Positions 12,501 through 27,500 of a stretch of 64,000 nt of DNA are shown piece after piece. A model generated the notes under the pieces. It saw only the letters and a program-made list of their open reading frames with translations. It had not been told where the DNA came from and ran no database searches. A program made the translations under genes and the position numbers. The DNA is taken from NCBI RefSeq assembly GCF_002234675.1, contig NC_019871.2, forward strand, positions 25,329,466-25,393,465, given 5' to 3'. How positions within the stretch are numbered: position 1 is the stretch's first letter; every line of letters begins with the position of its first letter. The stretch comes from Oryzias latipes. Lineage: Eukaryota > Chordata > Actinopteri > Beloniformes > Adrianichthyidae.

Positions 12501-15500
12501 GAGATCTGTCATTGCTAGATTATTGCTGAAAATTTTGGCTTGTTTCAGGTTTAACATTGAGCCCAGTCTGTACAGCCCCTACTTGTCTCTTGGGGGCTGC
12601 ATGGAGGGCCTGAACAGCCTTTTCTCCCAGCTGTATGGCGTCTCCCTCATGTCAGAACATCCCAGCGCTGGAGAAGTGTGGAGCGAGGATGTCCGCAAGC
12701 TGGTACAGCCTTCAGTGACCGCACCATACCCCGTTGGGCCTATTTTATTTTGAAGGGCTTAGACCAATGACTCGTCTGTGTGTGTCCTCAGGCTGTGGTG
12801 CATGAGACGGAGGGATTGTTGGGACATATTTACTGTGACTTTTTCCAGCGATCAGATAAACCTCACCAGGTAAATGCAATGGAAACTGCATACATTAACC
12901 TTCTTTTTGTGTGTTTTATCAGTACACGTCCTTCATTTGATAAAGCCTGAGAAATCGATTTGATTTGACCTCATTTTTACTAATTGAAGCTGTTTTGTTG
13001 CACATGTTCACTCGACACATGCTATGTGTTCGTATATGGATAATCTAAAACTTCTAATCCTAGATCTTTAAGCCAAAACAGAAGCAAAGGTCCAAATCTG
13101 AGGAGTTTCAACGAAATGATCAATTTAAGCCTCACCTGAGGCGTCTTCATGCGTTATTATCCACGGATCAATAAAACCGAAACACAGATTTTCTGCCTTA
13201 AAAGTTCCAAAGTTTTGGAAGAAACGGGATTGGATTGATATTTTTGTCACTTTCTTGTTACTTTTCAGCCCTCACAACTTTGTTTTTTTCTGTCGTTTTT
13301 ATTTATTTCCCCTTTATTATTTAAAAGCTACAAAAAGCCAGGACTTGATGCACATTTACATGAAAACTGAACATTTTTCATGGCAACCTTAGACAAATGC
13401 ATCCTTGGAAATATGTGCGTTTTAATGAATAGATCTTTACTGAGTTTATTACAAATGCAAATGATTATCCTAAATGAATGAATGAATCTTTGGGTTTTTC
13501 CGTCTGGCGCTCCCCGCCCACTATAGAAATGTTTTTTGTTTTTTTTTACGGTCAATCAGTTTTTGTTTCATCCCTCACTACCCTCTCCTCCCCCCCCCCC
13601 CTGCATCCAGGACTGTCACTTCACCATCCGGGGGGGGCGCTGGTGCCAGGACGCGGGCCGATACCAGCTGCCAGTTGTGGTGTTGATGCTAAGTCTGCCC
13701 CACCCCACCAAGAGCGCCCCCACCCTGCTGACTCCTGGCATGATGGAGAACCTCTTCCACGAGATGGGACACGCCATGCACTCCATGCTGGGACGCACTC
13801 GCTACCAGCATGTGACAGGTGGGGCTGGAAACCGAAATCTTTCCTTTTACCGGTATTTATGGAATTATTAGCAAAGAAGATTTAGCGAAGGAAGACGGCT
13901 GTCAGTGTGGGAGATGACTTTATTTGAGTTCTCTTTAGAAAAGCGATGGCAGTGCTCTAAAGATATGGATTTCACAGTTTAAATATTTTAAATTTAAGCC
14001 TAAATGTAATCAAAAATTAGAGGACTTGTGATCAAATGAGTCCTAATGAACAGTTTAACATCTTTAGTATATTTTTTATTGTGGCCTTATTGTTGTATAA
14101 GTGAGCACAATTTAAAGTTCCACTCTGAGCATCTTGGGATCTATTTTCAGAGCGTTCCCATCGGTCTTTTATTTATGGTTATGACTTTTGGGCTCAAATT
14201 AAAAAAAAAACAGTGTCGTTTTCCAGGACAGTTTCTGCAGAGCAGCAATCCTTTATTTGAAATTTACATCTACATCACACAATTTACAGCTGCGTTTATA
14301 TGGACAAAAGTAATTGGAAAGAACGCCTGATCGGAAGAAAAATGCATCAGGTAAACACGCCGTTCGGAAAAGTCTGCCCCATCAGACTCGTTCGGATCAA
14401 AATTTCTTTCCGATGGAGATAGGTGGTTATGCCGATTGTTGATCGTTGTGCATGTAAAGGGTTCATTCTGATTGTGTGTCACTACTGCTCTGGTTTACGT
14501 CATGCATAGACTGTGCGGTGCTACAGAGAAAGCTTTGGAGCTCAAACAGGACCGACAGGCTGCTCTGCGAAGGCCCAAAGCGAAGCGCCGCTCCGCTCTC
14601 TTACACCCCTCACGGGGGGGTTGGGGGGAGGAGCGGGGAGGGATGTTGTTAGCGCGTGTTAGCCTCTCCTGGGAGCTCCGTTCTTCTTCCACGAAAAAAG
14701 CACTGACCACACGGATTAAAAACGAAATGATGAGCGAACAGGCGCTTCATAGTATTCAGAACATTAATAAAAGCACGTTTAGAAGATCATCTCGTATGTT
14801 ACATAAATGTATGTGACAGCTAGGTTTGTTTACAACGGGACTCATTTCCAGTTCCGGTATTTTCAACACTACTGCGCATGCCCAAATGATTTATTCAGAC
14901 CGAAAGTGTGACCCATGTGAACATTTGTTATAATCGGAAGTTTTTCTGGGCCCATGTACACGGTTGAATTTTAATCCGACCATTGATCCGATCAAGATAT
15001 TTTGCGCATGTAACCGCGGCTAGTGTGTGAAGGACCGTTGACACAGCAACTCCACCCCCTATTCCCCTCAAGTCCCTAAGATCTTGGAGCAGGCAGGCTT
15101 GTTGGTGTGTGTTCTACATCCCAAAAATAAGCTTATTTTTTTCATCTGCTCCTGATTCACAATGTTTTGAATAGAGAAATACTCAGAGGTGTGCTGTGTG
15201 CCTCTGCTCTCTTCCAGGAACCAGGTGTGCCACGGATTTTGCAGAAGTTCCTTCCATTCTTATGGAGTACTTTGCCACAGACTACAGAGTCCTCAGCCAG
15301 TTTGCTCGCCACTATCAAACGGGACAGGTACCCCCCCCCCCCCCCCAAGTGTTTCAATCTGCAGAATCACAGATTTTCCGTCGTAGGCGAGCGTTGTGCT
15401 GATCGCAGCCTCCCTCTGTCTCTTCAGCCTCTGCCAGAGAGTATGGTGGCTCGTCTGAGTGAGTCCAAAAAGGTGTGTGGAGCTGCCGACACACAGCTGC

Positions 15501-18500
15501 AGGTAAAACTACACACCTCTAGAAATAATCTTTTGAAAGATTGACTCTGCTGCTTTTCTGCGCTCTCCTTACTTGAAAGTATCAGAAAAACAGTTGGGAA
15601 TAAAGTTTACAATGAGAGGATTTGACAGAAAAAAGCTTCACATATCTGATTTTGAAGATGCTATTTCCCAATAAAGGTCCAGGAAGACAGAGTTCAGTTT
15701 GTAGTTTGTAGTTTTAGGTCAAAGTGCGTCTGTTTCATGTCAATAAAGGTTTCTGCAGAATTAGGAAAAAAAAGTTGTTTGTTGCTTCTTCCAGATCTTC
15801 TATGCAGTCTTGGACCAGATTTACCACAGCAAACCGCAGAACCGCTCCACCACAGAAATCCTGAAGGACATGCAGCAGAAGTTCTACGGCCTGCCGTATA
15901 CCCCCAACACGGTAATTCAGATTTTGAGTGTAAATCTTCATCCCACCGTCATTCTTGAGAATCTGCTGTTCTGTTTGATTCCAGTCTTATTATTATTTTT
16001 AAATGTAGCGCTTTAATTCAAAGTCTTAGCTTTGCTTCAGGTTAAATTCTTTTAGCTGTGTGAAGAACCAAAGCTCGTTGTTTCTGCTCTTTTAAAGCCC
16101 AGCTTCAATAACAAACCTGTGGGAGGTTTCCCTCAGGAAGCTTTGAAACTCTTCCTCCTCACACAGGGGTGGAAGCTATGAAGCCAGGAGGCAGAATGGA
16201 GCCAAACCAGCCATATTTCACCTGGCACTGGCTGCCCATACATCATTTATTCAGGGCTATAATTATGCAGGTTGACATCAGGAAGGGAGATTAAAGAAGC
16301 CCTGCATTTGACTCACAAATATTGGTATCCCAGCATGCCGTTCTCCTCACAGCAGTCCACCCACGCTCTCCTGCTTCGGCGTCTTTATGGGTCCCTCTTG
16401 GAAGATTAAAGTTTATGTTATTCAGTTTCTCACAGCTGCAGAGATTTCTCTGTGAGCTTTTAAGCTGTGTGCTCAGTCACTCGGCCTTTGCAGAGCCGCC
16501 ATCTCAGTGCAGATGGTCGCACCGGTGGAGGTGTTTGTTTGGAGAGAAATTTCTGTTCATTTCATGAACTCGATCACAAGAGAAGTTTTAAATTTTTTGG
16601 AAGTGTGAATGAAAAATAAAACAAATTGGCAGTGGGCTGTTTACACTGGGCCAGAGAGGGAAAGCCTTTTGGAGACTGAAAGGGGGGGGGTTGAATTCCA
16701 ATGATCCATTTTCACATGATTGCTTCCCGAAGCTCGTGGGAATGTGACGAGCCTGGAGGAGCTTTCTTTTTTTCCCGACTGACCTGTTAAAGTAGAGCTT
16801 TCTGAGCAAATCCACTCAATGTGAATGGCCTCATCACAACAGTTCTAGGGCAAACAGCTCCTATATTTGGGCCAAGATGTAAAGATAATGAACGTAGATG
16901 GAGATTAGGAGCAGCATCACGTTTCCATACAGCAGCAGCTGCTCTGTAATGTTATGCTTTCAAATGATTTTCCTTTTAAAATGAACAGTTTTCTCCTATT
17001 TTCAGCAAATAAAAGAGATGCCTTACTGTTTACACGTTTTGATTTGGTGTATTTTTGCTTTCAAGCTTTAGTATTCAGTAAAATAAAAAAATCACAGTCA
17101 TATCAAACTAAGGAGATGATGAAACGCATAAATAAATAAAAACAGCCAAATAAAAAAAACATGCAACTCACATTTGCTTATAGTGATCATTAACTAAAGT
17201 CGGGTAGAGTTTGATTTATTGCTTGAAAAGCAGTGGGAAGAAGCAAACTAACAATCTCAACCCTACTGAGTTCATTCATTTGATAGTTTTTTGTAGTTTT
17301 GGTAATCCGGTTGTAATCCAATAGATTTGTTTTCAAGTAATAAAATCAAGTGGTTAATAATGATTGATTATCGACAGAAAACATTTATTCAGGATTTCAG
17401 TAAACAGTAACATGAATCGCATCAGATATGTAATCCTCATTGATTATAATTACAATACAATTTCAATAAATCCAGGTATAATCCAGATATCATTGCAGAT
17501 CAAGTTATCAGGTAACAAAATGGAGTTCTTATTGATTATCCTCAAAGAATTCTTTAATCTTTTCAGTAAACATTAATGATTCACACTCTATGTATATGTA
17601 ATAATCATTGATTATCATTGGATCACATTAAACCACTGATTATTGCCACACATTGCAGATCAAGTATTTTGGAGTTTTACATAATCCAACAGTGAGGAAA
17701 TTTCCCACTCTGATCATCTTTTTATCTATTTTAAGAGTTTTAGCTACGATTGTACCATTTTTAGGCATAGTATTTAAAAACGGTCTTGTTTAATTGGACA
17801 TGGTTTCTGCAGAGCAACAGGAGACAATAATTCTTTTCTGAGATGTGGGTGGGACCTTTGGCTCGGACTAAGCCCGCCCCCTTCCCATCATCCATCTGTT
17901 TACAAGCTCTCCCGCGATCTTAGTTCCTCTGACACCACCAACCTAACTTTACCGCAACAACAAATATGGCGAACGATATTAGAGCTTTCTAGCCGTACAG
18001 TTTAGATCCAGATTCCAGCTCAGACGAGGAAAGCAAAGGCATACTTGGATCCACTTGTCTGCAGGTGGATGGATCGGAATGGAGCGGAGCAGGGAGCTTG
18101 TGGCTTGCCTTAGTAGTTTCTACGAAACACCTACAAGCTTTTTTCCAACTGCATTTTTTTTGTCTGCTCCCATTTCGCAATGATTTGAATAAAAAATACT
18201 CAGAAATGCAATTTTGAGCTTAGTTTTCGTTACACATGTCCTCCATCATCAGAAAAATGCTTTAAGGACATGTTAAAAACACCAAACGCATGATTTTCAT
18301 AGGAGTTGGTCTTGTAAAACTGCGAAAAACGTCCTCAAACAAATTGTGATGAGGACGCCCCAAAACCCGACTTTTGTTTGTAAAGCAACAAAAGCTCTTT
18401 GATGTGGAAGAGTGGCGGGAAAAAGCCTTTGAATGCAAGGATCAAAAGGATATTTTACTGACTTGTGACCCACTTGTGCTGTTTAGAAATGATGACACGT

Positions 18501-21500
18501 CAGCTAAAAGGATTAAAAAGTCTGAAAATCATTTTAGCGGCACATTGTTACAGCTGCCTAAAACATCAAGGCATCGTAACAAACTGTCTACAATCCTTTT
18601 CTTTTGTTTGCAGTATAAATATTAGCCACAAAATGCACGACGATAAAAGACTACCTAATGCAAATATTTGACTCCCACCAAAAAGCAGCTGTGCTATTTG
18701 TTTGTTGCAGTTTCCAAACTTGTGATCCGTGCTTACCTTTCTCTATTGGGGACTAAGAAACTAAACGAGGAACAAGTCCCAGCACTCCTACCACTTTTAT
18801 TTTAAAGTATTCATAGTTTAACTGTTTCTGTGGGATCCATCTCAGCTAAATTGCTCTGCAGCTGCAGATGGATGGACCCCCCCCCAAACACAAGAGTACT
18901 GAAACTTCCTGAAACTTACAGCAATTCACTTTCATTGCTTCTCAAATTTTACCTCGAGACAAAAACCTGGAAAAATAAAAATGAAAACAAGTTTTACCTG
19001 TTGGCATGATCCAGATCCAAAATCTCTGTTTTTAAATTTACCCCTGTAGGGTCAAAAGGTTTTTGTGAGATTCTTTAGAATTGGAAGCTCCATAATCAAC
19101 CTTCTAAGAATGAGCAATGTCGGGAGAAGAGAAATATTTTTTGGAGACTTTAATAAGCAAACGAATAATCTTAACCTCATCTAGTCCGTGTCCCGAGGAC
19201 ATGGTATGAACTCGTGTTGAGGTCTCAACTGACTTTTCATCCATGCTGTGCACATTTACTTTAAAATAATGAAGCAAAACAACAATATTTTGAAGGAATT
19301 CTTCTAATAAATTGGGTTTACTATTAAAAAGGGAAAAAAACGGAATGCTAGGTATTAAAGTGACCATACAAAGCATTCAGGATTTTTGATTTATTCCAAT
19401 CCCAGTCTAACTCACAGCAGTGAACCATAGCCTGATGGAGCTGCTGCGGCTTCAGAGGAAGTCTGTAACATTTCAAAAGAAGTTCATCTCCTCCTAATGA
19501 ACTCAGCGCTTTGGTTTATTTGCTGCCACAGAAGTTAGAAGTTATGGGAGAAGACATTAAATGGTTGAGGAAATGACTTCCCTGTGCTGTTCAGCTCTGA
19601 ACTCTGCTTCTAAACTCAGTAATCATTTGTGAGCAAATACAGCTCAAAATACCTTTGAGATGCTTCAGGATTCTCCCTTTCTGGTGCGCTAGGAGTTGAA
19701 TTCTGACATTTTTCTTTGGTTGGAGGTGTCTGCAGTCTTCTATGGTTAGCTTAAGTATAGCTGAATTTACCCACAATCCATCATTAGAACTCCTAGACCC
19801 CTCCACTTCTTTCCTGGTGCTTTTAGTCTTGTAAGAATTTCTTGGAAAAGGCTTTCCTTTGTACCATTAGATAACATTTCTGGAAGCTGGAACAGGGCTC
19901 TAGACTAGAATTGATGGCTGTATTTTCTTTAGCAAAAAATGTTCAATTTTTCAGTTTTACTTTGTAGATAATGACATTTGCATCTGCAAATTCAGTTTGT
20001 CTCGTAGGTTCAGCCATTTCTGGAGTCTTTTATAAAGAAAAAAAACAATAAAGTTGCATAAATTACTTGTGAAAAAGGTTCTTGTCTGCATAGAACTTAC
20101 ATAAACATCATAAAAACCTAGTTTTTCTTCAACCAACTGTCTTATAACTAGTAGAGCAAAACACACATGGCCTCTTTGCCTTGATGCAGCATGGAACAGC
20201 TATCGCCTAAAATGATTCATGCAAATTACTTTTGATATTCCATCATATTGGAGTCAATGACTCCCCCAGATGCTGCAAAAGCCTTTCAGGTTTCCACTGT
20301 GGATGCAATTTTTAGTCCGGTTTTGGACCAGTCCAAAGCCACATTTAAGAAACCAGCTGCGACTAACTTTTATGTTTTTTTTTTTATACTTTCAACTTCT
20401 AATACACTTTTATTCTCACTAATATGCATATACATGTGAAAAAAAATATGCATATACATACATCAATCTGGGCCTGTTCTCTCAATTTGTTTTATTCAAA
20501 AACCACATCAAGCTTTAGCAGGATTTTGAGCCCAATTCTACATTTAGCAGAGCAGAAAAAACTGCAGCTCTTCATCATCATCTGTGGTTGTAAAGTCACA
20601 GTGTTGTCATGTAAACAGTGCTTAACCTGCTTCCTGAAGGCTTTTTTTTTCCACTTGTGTTTCTCTGTTTAGGCCTGGCAGTTGAGATTCAGCCATCTGA
20701 TTGGCTACGGAGCCAAGTATTACTCATACCTCATGTCTCGGGCGGTGGCCTCCATGGTGTGGAAGCAGTGCTTCATTCAGGACCCTTTAAACAGGTCAGA
20801 GATCATTTTAAATACTCTGCGACATGTATTTATGCAGGACAGGCCTGAAGCGCTCAGAAGAGGAGCAGTTTGATTGTCCTAGCAGATATTTGTTTGGTGA
20901 GATGGAAAAGCAGTTCGTCTGTTTACAACAGGTAACTCGAAAGGCTTAAAAGGAAAAGAAAAACTTAAAAGCACAAAGACTCAAATAATGTAATTAAAAA
21001 CACACATTTGGAGACAGCTCTTGTTCTTTTTGTCTAAACAGAGTTTGTGATGCCGTGGAGGGTCCAAAATGACCCCCATAATGGCAGCAGATGTCAACAA
21101 ACTCAATTGAATAATGAGAAAACGTGCTGGTCTACAACTTCCTCAAATTCAACATATTGTGATAAAATCATGTGAGCTCAAATGAACACGGTGAAAGCAG
21201 GGCAGGAGGCCAGGAGACAGCAGGGAAGCTCAGCTTATGAAAATGTCTTTTGGACAGATACATTTCAACATAAAAGCCCCTTAATGAATTCATCTAAGTT
21301 AAAAATATACGGACAATACGAGTGTTAAAGTGTTGACAATTGTCAAATATGAGCTACAGTGTTATGAACGTGGGTGATGTGGAAGTACCCAGGCGCAGAG
21401 AGAAGGAGGAGGAGGCATGAGGTTCCAGGGAAGCAGGATATTTAATAAAGTCCATAAAACTTCAAACAAAAGAACACTGCTTAAGCAGGCTAACCAAAAC

Positions 21501-24500
21501 TCGAAACTAGAAACTTGAAACTCTCAAAACGGGACTAACATAATATGGACCAGCCCAGGAGGAAGGGAATGACGAGACTTAAATACATACAGGACTGACG
21601 AGACACAGGTGAACACAATCAGCAAAGATGGGGACCAAAGTGAAACTCGAAACCAAAGTACAAAACAGGAACTTTTCAAAATAAAACAGGAAGTGAACTG
21701 AAAACACGCCAGAACAAAAAGAGAATCAAAACACAAAGGCAAAGAAACTGCAACCATTACATACAGTGCTGTATTAAGCCATTTTTGGGGTCACTTTATG
21801 AGTTATTAGTGTATTAAAGCAGTGCAACATATTAGTCAGTATGTTGGTGAGGGTTTTTTCTAGAAAAATTGACTTAATTCTGGCAAAATTGTACATTGTG
21901 GGGGTTTCCTACCTTGAAAAAGTTGTTACAGGATTATATGGATGGATGGATGGATGGATAAATGCATTGTATTTTTTGTCATCACTGCTACAACAAATAT
22001 GGAAATGGTGCTCTTTGGTCAGCGCATCATTCATACATTAAAACAATCATTTACAGTGGTAACATTTTACATCTAAAAACAATAAAAAGTTCATCGTTCG
22101 GTCATTGAAAACAAGAAATTATAACCAATAATTTGAAGATAAATAAAGTGCATCAGTCATTTAACAACAAGGATATACAATATCAGTAGTAAAATGGTTC
22201 AAACCAGAATAACTAGACAGAAATGATCACATGACCACAGTTACAGTGAGTTTTAAAAACATTCCCCTTTGCACAGTTGCAGCAGGTGCAGATTAAGACG
22301 CAGGTGTGCTGCATTCGAGGGATTCTACCAAGATGGTCCAAGATGGTTGGTGTTTATGGGTTATTACATTTATATGGCGCTTTAAAATTACCTCAGTCAA
22401 ACAAGGCGCTGTACGAATAAAGCTCAAGCGACAATAAAAATGACAAAACAATGAAAGATAAAAAAGTGACATAAAAATGTAAAAACACCAAATAAAACAG
22501 TGAAACAGAGCAATCCAATCCACTTAATTTATATGGCGCATTTCCCAAACAGTTTCCAACGCGCTGTACAGTGACTAAAATTAGATAAAAATCATTAAAC
22601 AAAATAAAAACGAGGAAAATCCAACAATAAAATGAATAAAAATAAAAACAAGATAAAACAACAGTTGAAATACAGATAAAAGCACAGACAAAAACACATG
22701 ACCACACAACTCACGCGGTGTTAAAAGCCAGAGAATAAAAAAAGTGTTTTAAGACGGAATGGGAAGGATGTAGCCCCTCTGTCTTTAGCTCCATGGTCTA
22801 AACTTATAAAAGGTCTCCTATCGAACTCAGGAGTTGGTTCTAGGTATTTTGGTTCCATAATTTGCCAGACTATCCCGTTTGGAACGTGTCCCAACTCTTA
22901 AATGAACTTAAAAACTGTCCGATCTAAAAACAAAAACGAAGCACCAGACTAAAATCCGAATGTTTCATTGAAGTACCCTTTAATGACCAATGTTGGAGAA
23001 GACGAGTAGAACAGAGATGATTTTAACTTTAATACCAATAATAGTTAGTCAAACAAAAAAAGAAATCCACACTTTCCTTTAGGCTCAACCTGCTGTAGCT
23101 CCTTTTACCCATGACCACCCTGGGAACTTGGAATCTAAATGGAGAAGGTCTGTTTTTAAACGTTCCTCTTTGTCAAGGTAACCCCAGAACGCTTCTTGTT
23201 GAAGTCTCCTCACTGGTTTTCATGCATTCTGCAGCCACAACCTACTTTCTGACTCCTGTTTCCACACGTCTTTGTATGCTAAACAGCAACATGCCTGTTC
23301 ATTCCTTGAGAAATCCCTCTAATCTCTGATTGATGCGCGACATTTTACAGTCAATTTGCTTAATCCTCTGTAACTTTCTTTAAATTGAAAATTCTTCAAC
23401 TGCTGGAATGGCCCCAACGTGTCGGAAACGGGGATTAACGATGCAACAAGCAACTCTTACAATGTTTAAAAATCGTTCCATTAAAACCTCATTCCTAGAC
23501 GAGGAGAACAATGATGGAAAATGATGGCATTTGGTTTTCATGAAGTATTTGTCAACTGTCTGAAAGACTGTAAATGAGTCTAACAAGGATGAAAGGAATA
23601 AAAAATATCTGGAAAAGGCCTTTTCTTTCCATTTCACACCTGAGCAAAAGTACAGAATTACAGTGGAACACAAATTAGACGTGGGGTTTACACCGCAAAG
23701 ACTCAATCTGAAGAAAGACTTTTTTAAGAAAAATTGTTTTGTTTTTTCTGTCTTGCAAAAAAAAACTCATTTTACTAGTAAAATAATCTTAGCTTGAGAT
23801 AACCTGTTTTAGTGACTTGGATCTTCTTACTTAATTGGCAGATTATTTTGCTTATTTGGAGAAAATCTTTCAAATGACTTTTTCCTGATGGTCCTGTCTT
23901 TGTAGTTTATTCAGTGTCCCTTTATATTTATATATATCTATATATATCTATATATATATAGATATATATATAAAGTCCTTTGTGCTACAGGGTGCAGAGA
24001 GTCCAGGATCAACCAGTGTGATCCTGATCAAATAAATCTGTGGTCGTTTAGAATTTTCTTTTTGTCCAAAACGTATTTATGTTAAGACAAAACTGGCTGC
24101 AGGTTTTAAGCTCAGTCAGGTTTGTCTGATGTACTACACACCTCAAGCAGACAAGCTGTCACCCTGCTTTCGTTTGTATCATAAAGAGATAAAACCTGCA
24201 GAAACAAAACCAGGATACTTGGAAATATCTCTCTTGTCGTTAGCAATGTTTGTGTTAAAAGAAAAGAAAATCCTCCAAAATTCTCTAACTTGTCAACCGA
24301 GAACAGCTGACGTACTCTTTCCTGAGCTGACATTTTCTGTGTGCACACTTTGCCCTCCCCCTGTAAGTTTTCACAGCTGTGTCTGTTCACCTGTCTGCTG
24401 GGGGCGGTAGTGGGGTTCAGGCCCTGGGCTGTGGCAGTATGTCTGGATGTGACCGGATCTGTGTGTTCTGTAGGGCCATGGGTGAGCGGTACCGCCGGGA

Positions 24501-27500
24501 GATGTTGGCCCACGGAGGAGCCAAGGAGCCCATGTTGATGGTAGAAGGCAAGTTACCTCTTAGTCCTAAATACTGTATGAATCTCTTAGTATCCTAAAAA
24601 AAAGTACAAGCTTGGACTTTTAAGCCTCATTACTGTACTGGGGATCAACAACAAAAACGCCTTCTGGGCAGATTTTGAATAGTTTCAGGATTTCGCCCAG
24701 TTTGGTTTTCTTTCAGATCAGGAATTATAGTTTCATTCCAGCATCTTCCCGGGGCACCAATGAAGTTGAGGTGTGTCCAATACTTTTCACGGCACATCAC
24801 TGACTTTGTTTTGACATGCATGACGGCCTGAAGGGTCCACGTCTCGTTGGGATGTTTAGCCTCCTCTGGTATGAAGGAGAGCAGCATCCTTGAAACGCGG
24901 AGACAATCCGCCCTTTTCCTCTGTTCGTCAGCTGTTGTGGTTCGACCCGGTCTGTGCTTGAGCTCTTAAGTTACCTGTTAACAACACATCAAAGGTTTCT
25001 TTTCTGTGTTTATAAAAGCCAGAAACAAAACTAGGCCTATGTGGCTTTAAATAAAAAAGAAGGTAGAGGTGGCTAACAAACCAGCATTTGTGCCAAGCTT
25101 CATCTGATCTGAGCGTTTCTGCAAAGCGTCAGAATGACCTGTTACCTCGGTTGGGACATGGGCCGCATTCAAGAGCTCTCCAGGCAGACCGGTACTGTTC
25201 TTCCAGCTGTCCCCACGCTTTCCCCATGCTGTTGAACCTTACTCCCAGATCTCTGCGCCACGTGTTCCTAGGTCTCCCCCCTTTTCTTTTTCCTTGGGGA
25301 TTCCATGTCAGCTCCCACCTAGTAGTGCTGGATGCAGGTTTTCTTAGGGTGTGGCCAATCCATCGCCATCGTCTTGTGGAGACGTCTTCCTCTACTGGTT
25401 GCTGCTCCGTCTTCTCCCGTAACTCTAGGTTGCTGATGATGTTGGGCCAGCGCACCTTCATGATTCCTCTGAGGCAGGTGTTGATGAAGGTCTGGAGTTC
25501 CTTCATCAGCTCAGCTGTAGTCCTCCATGTCTCAGCAGTATGGGGTTTTACCATGGTGTTTTGGCAAAGGGACGGTCCTAAATAAAAAGCTTTTCTGTAT
25601 CCAGTCACACAAGACTGTAAGAAGGAAACTATTTCAGGTTTTAATGTGTTTAACTCTGCGCTTAACCTCCTCATCTTTACTTGACTTCATTCTTCAGGTG
25701 AGTTTACTAAAGATGTTCTCTGTTGCATTGACCGTACAGAGTCACGATTTCCTCACCTTTCAGCTGAAAATCACCAACAAATTCTCAAACATGTCATTTT
25801 CACGAAAAATCTTTCCTCAGATTTACAGAGAAAACAAATGAATGATCCAAATTTGTGTTATTTTCTGGGACATAGTTTTCAGCAGAAGTTCGCTAGAAAT
25901 TCCTGTCGGAGTTGTGGACAGAACAGAACAAATAAATACTCAGAAATGCAGTTTTAATGTTAATTTCTTGTATATATGTTTCCATCATGAAAAAATGTTC
26001 CAAGAACATGTAAAAAAAAAAACACACCAAATACACGATTTTCATTGGGGTGGGTCTTTAGGGTTTGAGAATTCAACAAAGGTCCGTTAACAAGCCGCAA
26101 TGCTTTTATGCTAAATATTGAAATGTTCTTAAAAATATAAACTTAACCGTTGTGGATATTAAATGTGTTGTGCTTCTGTTGTTAAACCTGGTTATTTTAA
26201 TTTAGCCGCCTAGTGGTAACCTGGTAAACTGTTCTGGTTTTAGTTCATTTTATTCTCAAATGTGCTTCAAACAGGAAGTCGCTTTGACGGGAAAGGTTTT
26301 ATAAGAATCTTTCTTATTCATCAGTAAAAGTAAAATGACACCCCCCCCCAGTATAAGGCATTTTTTTGTGTTTTCCCCCCCTAAGGACAAACATTTGCAT
26401 CCTTATTATGAGGTTTATAATTTAAGTAGACCTGAGGTCTCATTGGCACCTGCTGCTCACGACCCCCGCCCACCAGCAGCCTCTAGGGCTTGTTGGGACA
26501 GGATAACATTAGGGAAAGTGGGATGGCAGAGTGGGTTGGAATATCCGATGACATTTGGAAGTGTACAGTAAATCTCCCCCTCAGGGTCAGCCCTCCCTCC
26601 CTCCCTCCTCCATCAGATTGTCCTCGGACAGCTCCAAACATGGCTGCACCCAAACTTCTAAAAATTACAACCAGCGAGCGATCAGACCTCTTCTTTTAAA
26701 ATTTACTGTCTAATTCACTGGCGTGGAACCGGCAGCCTTTGGTTCTTAACGCTTTCCTTCAGAGGTGGATGTTCCTGGAAAGTGCAGAATAGTTCCGGCG
26801 TCGTTTTTTGATCGATGGTCGTCTTCTCTCCCCATCAGTCTTTGCAGAATCTTGAGCCTAAAAGTCCATCCCCATGAAGTGGTATGTTTATGAAACGCCA
26901 AAAAATAATTCTAGATGAAGCTTTAAGAGGCTTGAAACTGCAGAAATTGACTCTCATCTAAGGATTTATGGTTTATTTTTACTTTTTATATTGCTTCTGG
27001 AAATCTTTTACAGTAACTGGAAAATTTCAATAAAAACAAACTCGAATTTCTTCAGCTTTTAGCCGATAGTGTTTGAAGTGGCCGATTTGAAATATATTAA
27101 CGCTTTTTGTCCCACTGATTTAAAAATTATTAAATATTTTTTTAGGATTTCAGTTTTAGTGACCACTGCTTACAATCTTTAATGTTTTTCATAAAAATGA
27201 TGCCCGACCAGGATCTCTCCGGGTTTCATTAAATTTCACTGGAGAGAGCAGAAAAGCATTTTTTTAAACGCAGAGGAGGATTGTTTTTTTTTTTTTTTTT
27301 TTGTTTTAGTTACTTTTTTTTCTATAAAACAGACTTTTACCTCTCCTCAAATTCAGGTTAAGACCCCCCCACCCACCCACCCCCACCCCCACCCATTGTA
27401 CATGATCCTTTCCTACAAAGACCCCGGTAAATGACGGTGTGTAACAATTCCCCAGCATTGAGGTGATGGAGGGGGCACAGGGGCTCACAGGGAACTGGAG

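Larger units (their letters stand above)
20795..24473 (+). other. MIPEP intron 17
   Basis: No exon is visible. It contains a repeat-like block at 21357-21765, two tandem related copies of a 'TTATATGGCGC...GCGCTGTAC' repeat at 22365-22700, and a palindromic TA-rich tract at 23929-23974. The remaining sequence shows nothing I recognise. Confidence 0.55.

Noticed and set aside
13478..13885. 135-codon frame overlapping MIPEP exon 13
   Set aside because: It is a shifted reading of exon 13, whose true frame contains HEMGH.
14472..14816. 114-codon frame inside the nested TIR element
   Set aside because: It does not resemble any transposase and sits in a non-autonomous element.
21357..21765. Possible LTR of a retroelement
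   Set aside because: The wording resembles multicopy fish repeats, but I found no paired LTR, primer-binding site or coding region.
24645..24887. 80-codon minus frame in MIPEP intron 18
   Set aside because: It reads like a protein in places, but I find no domain, splice context or second copy in the window.
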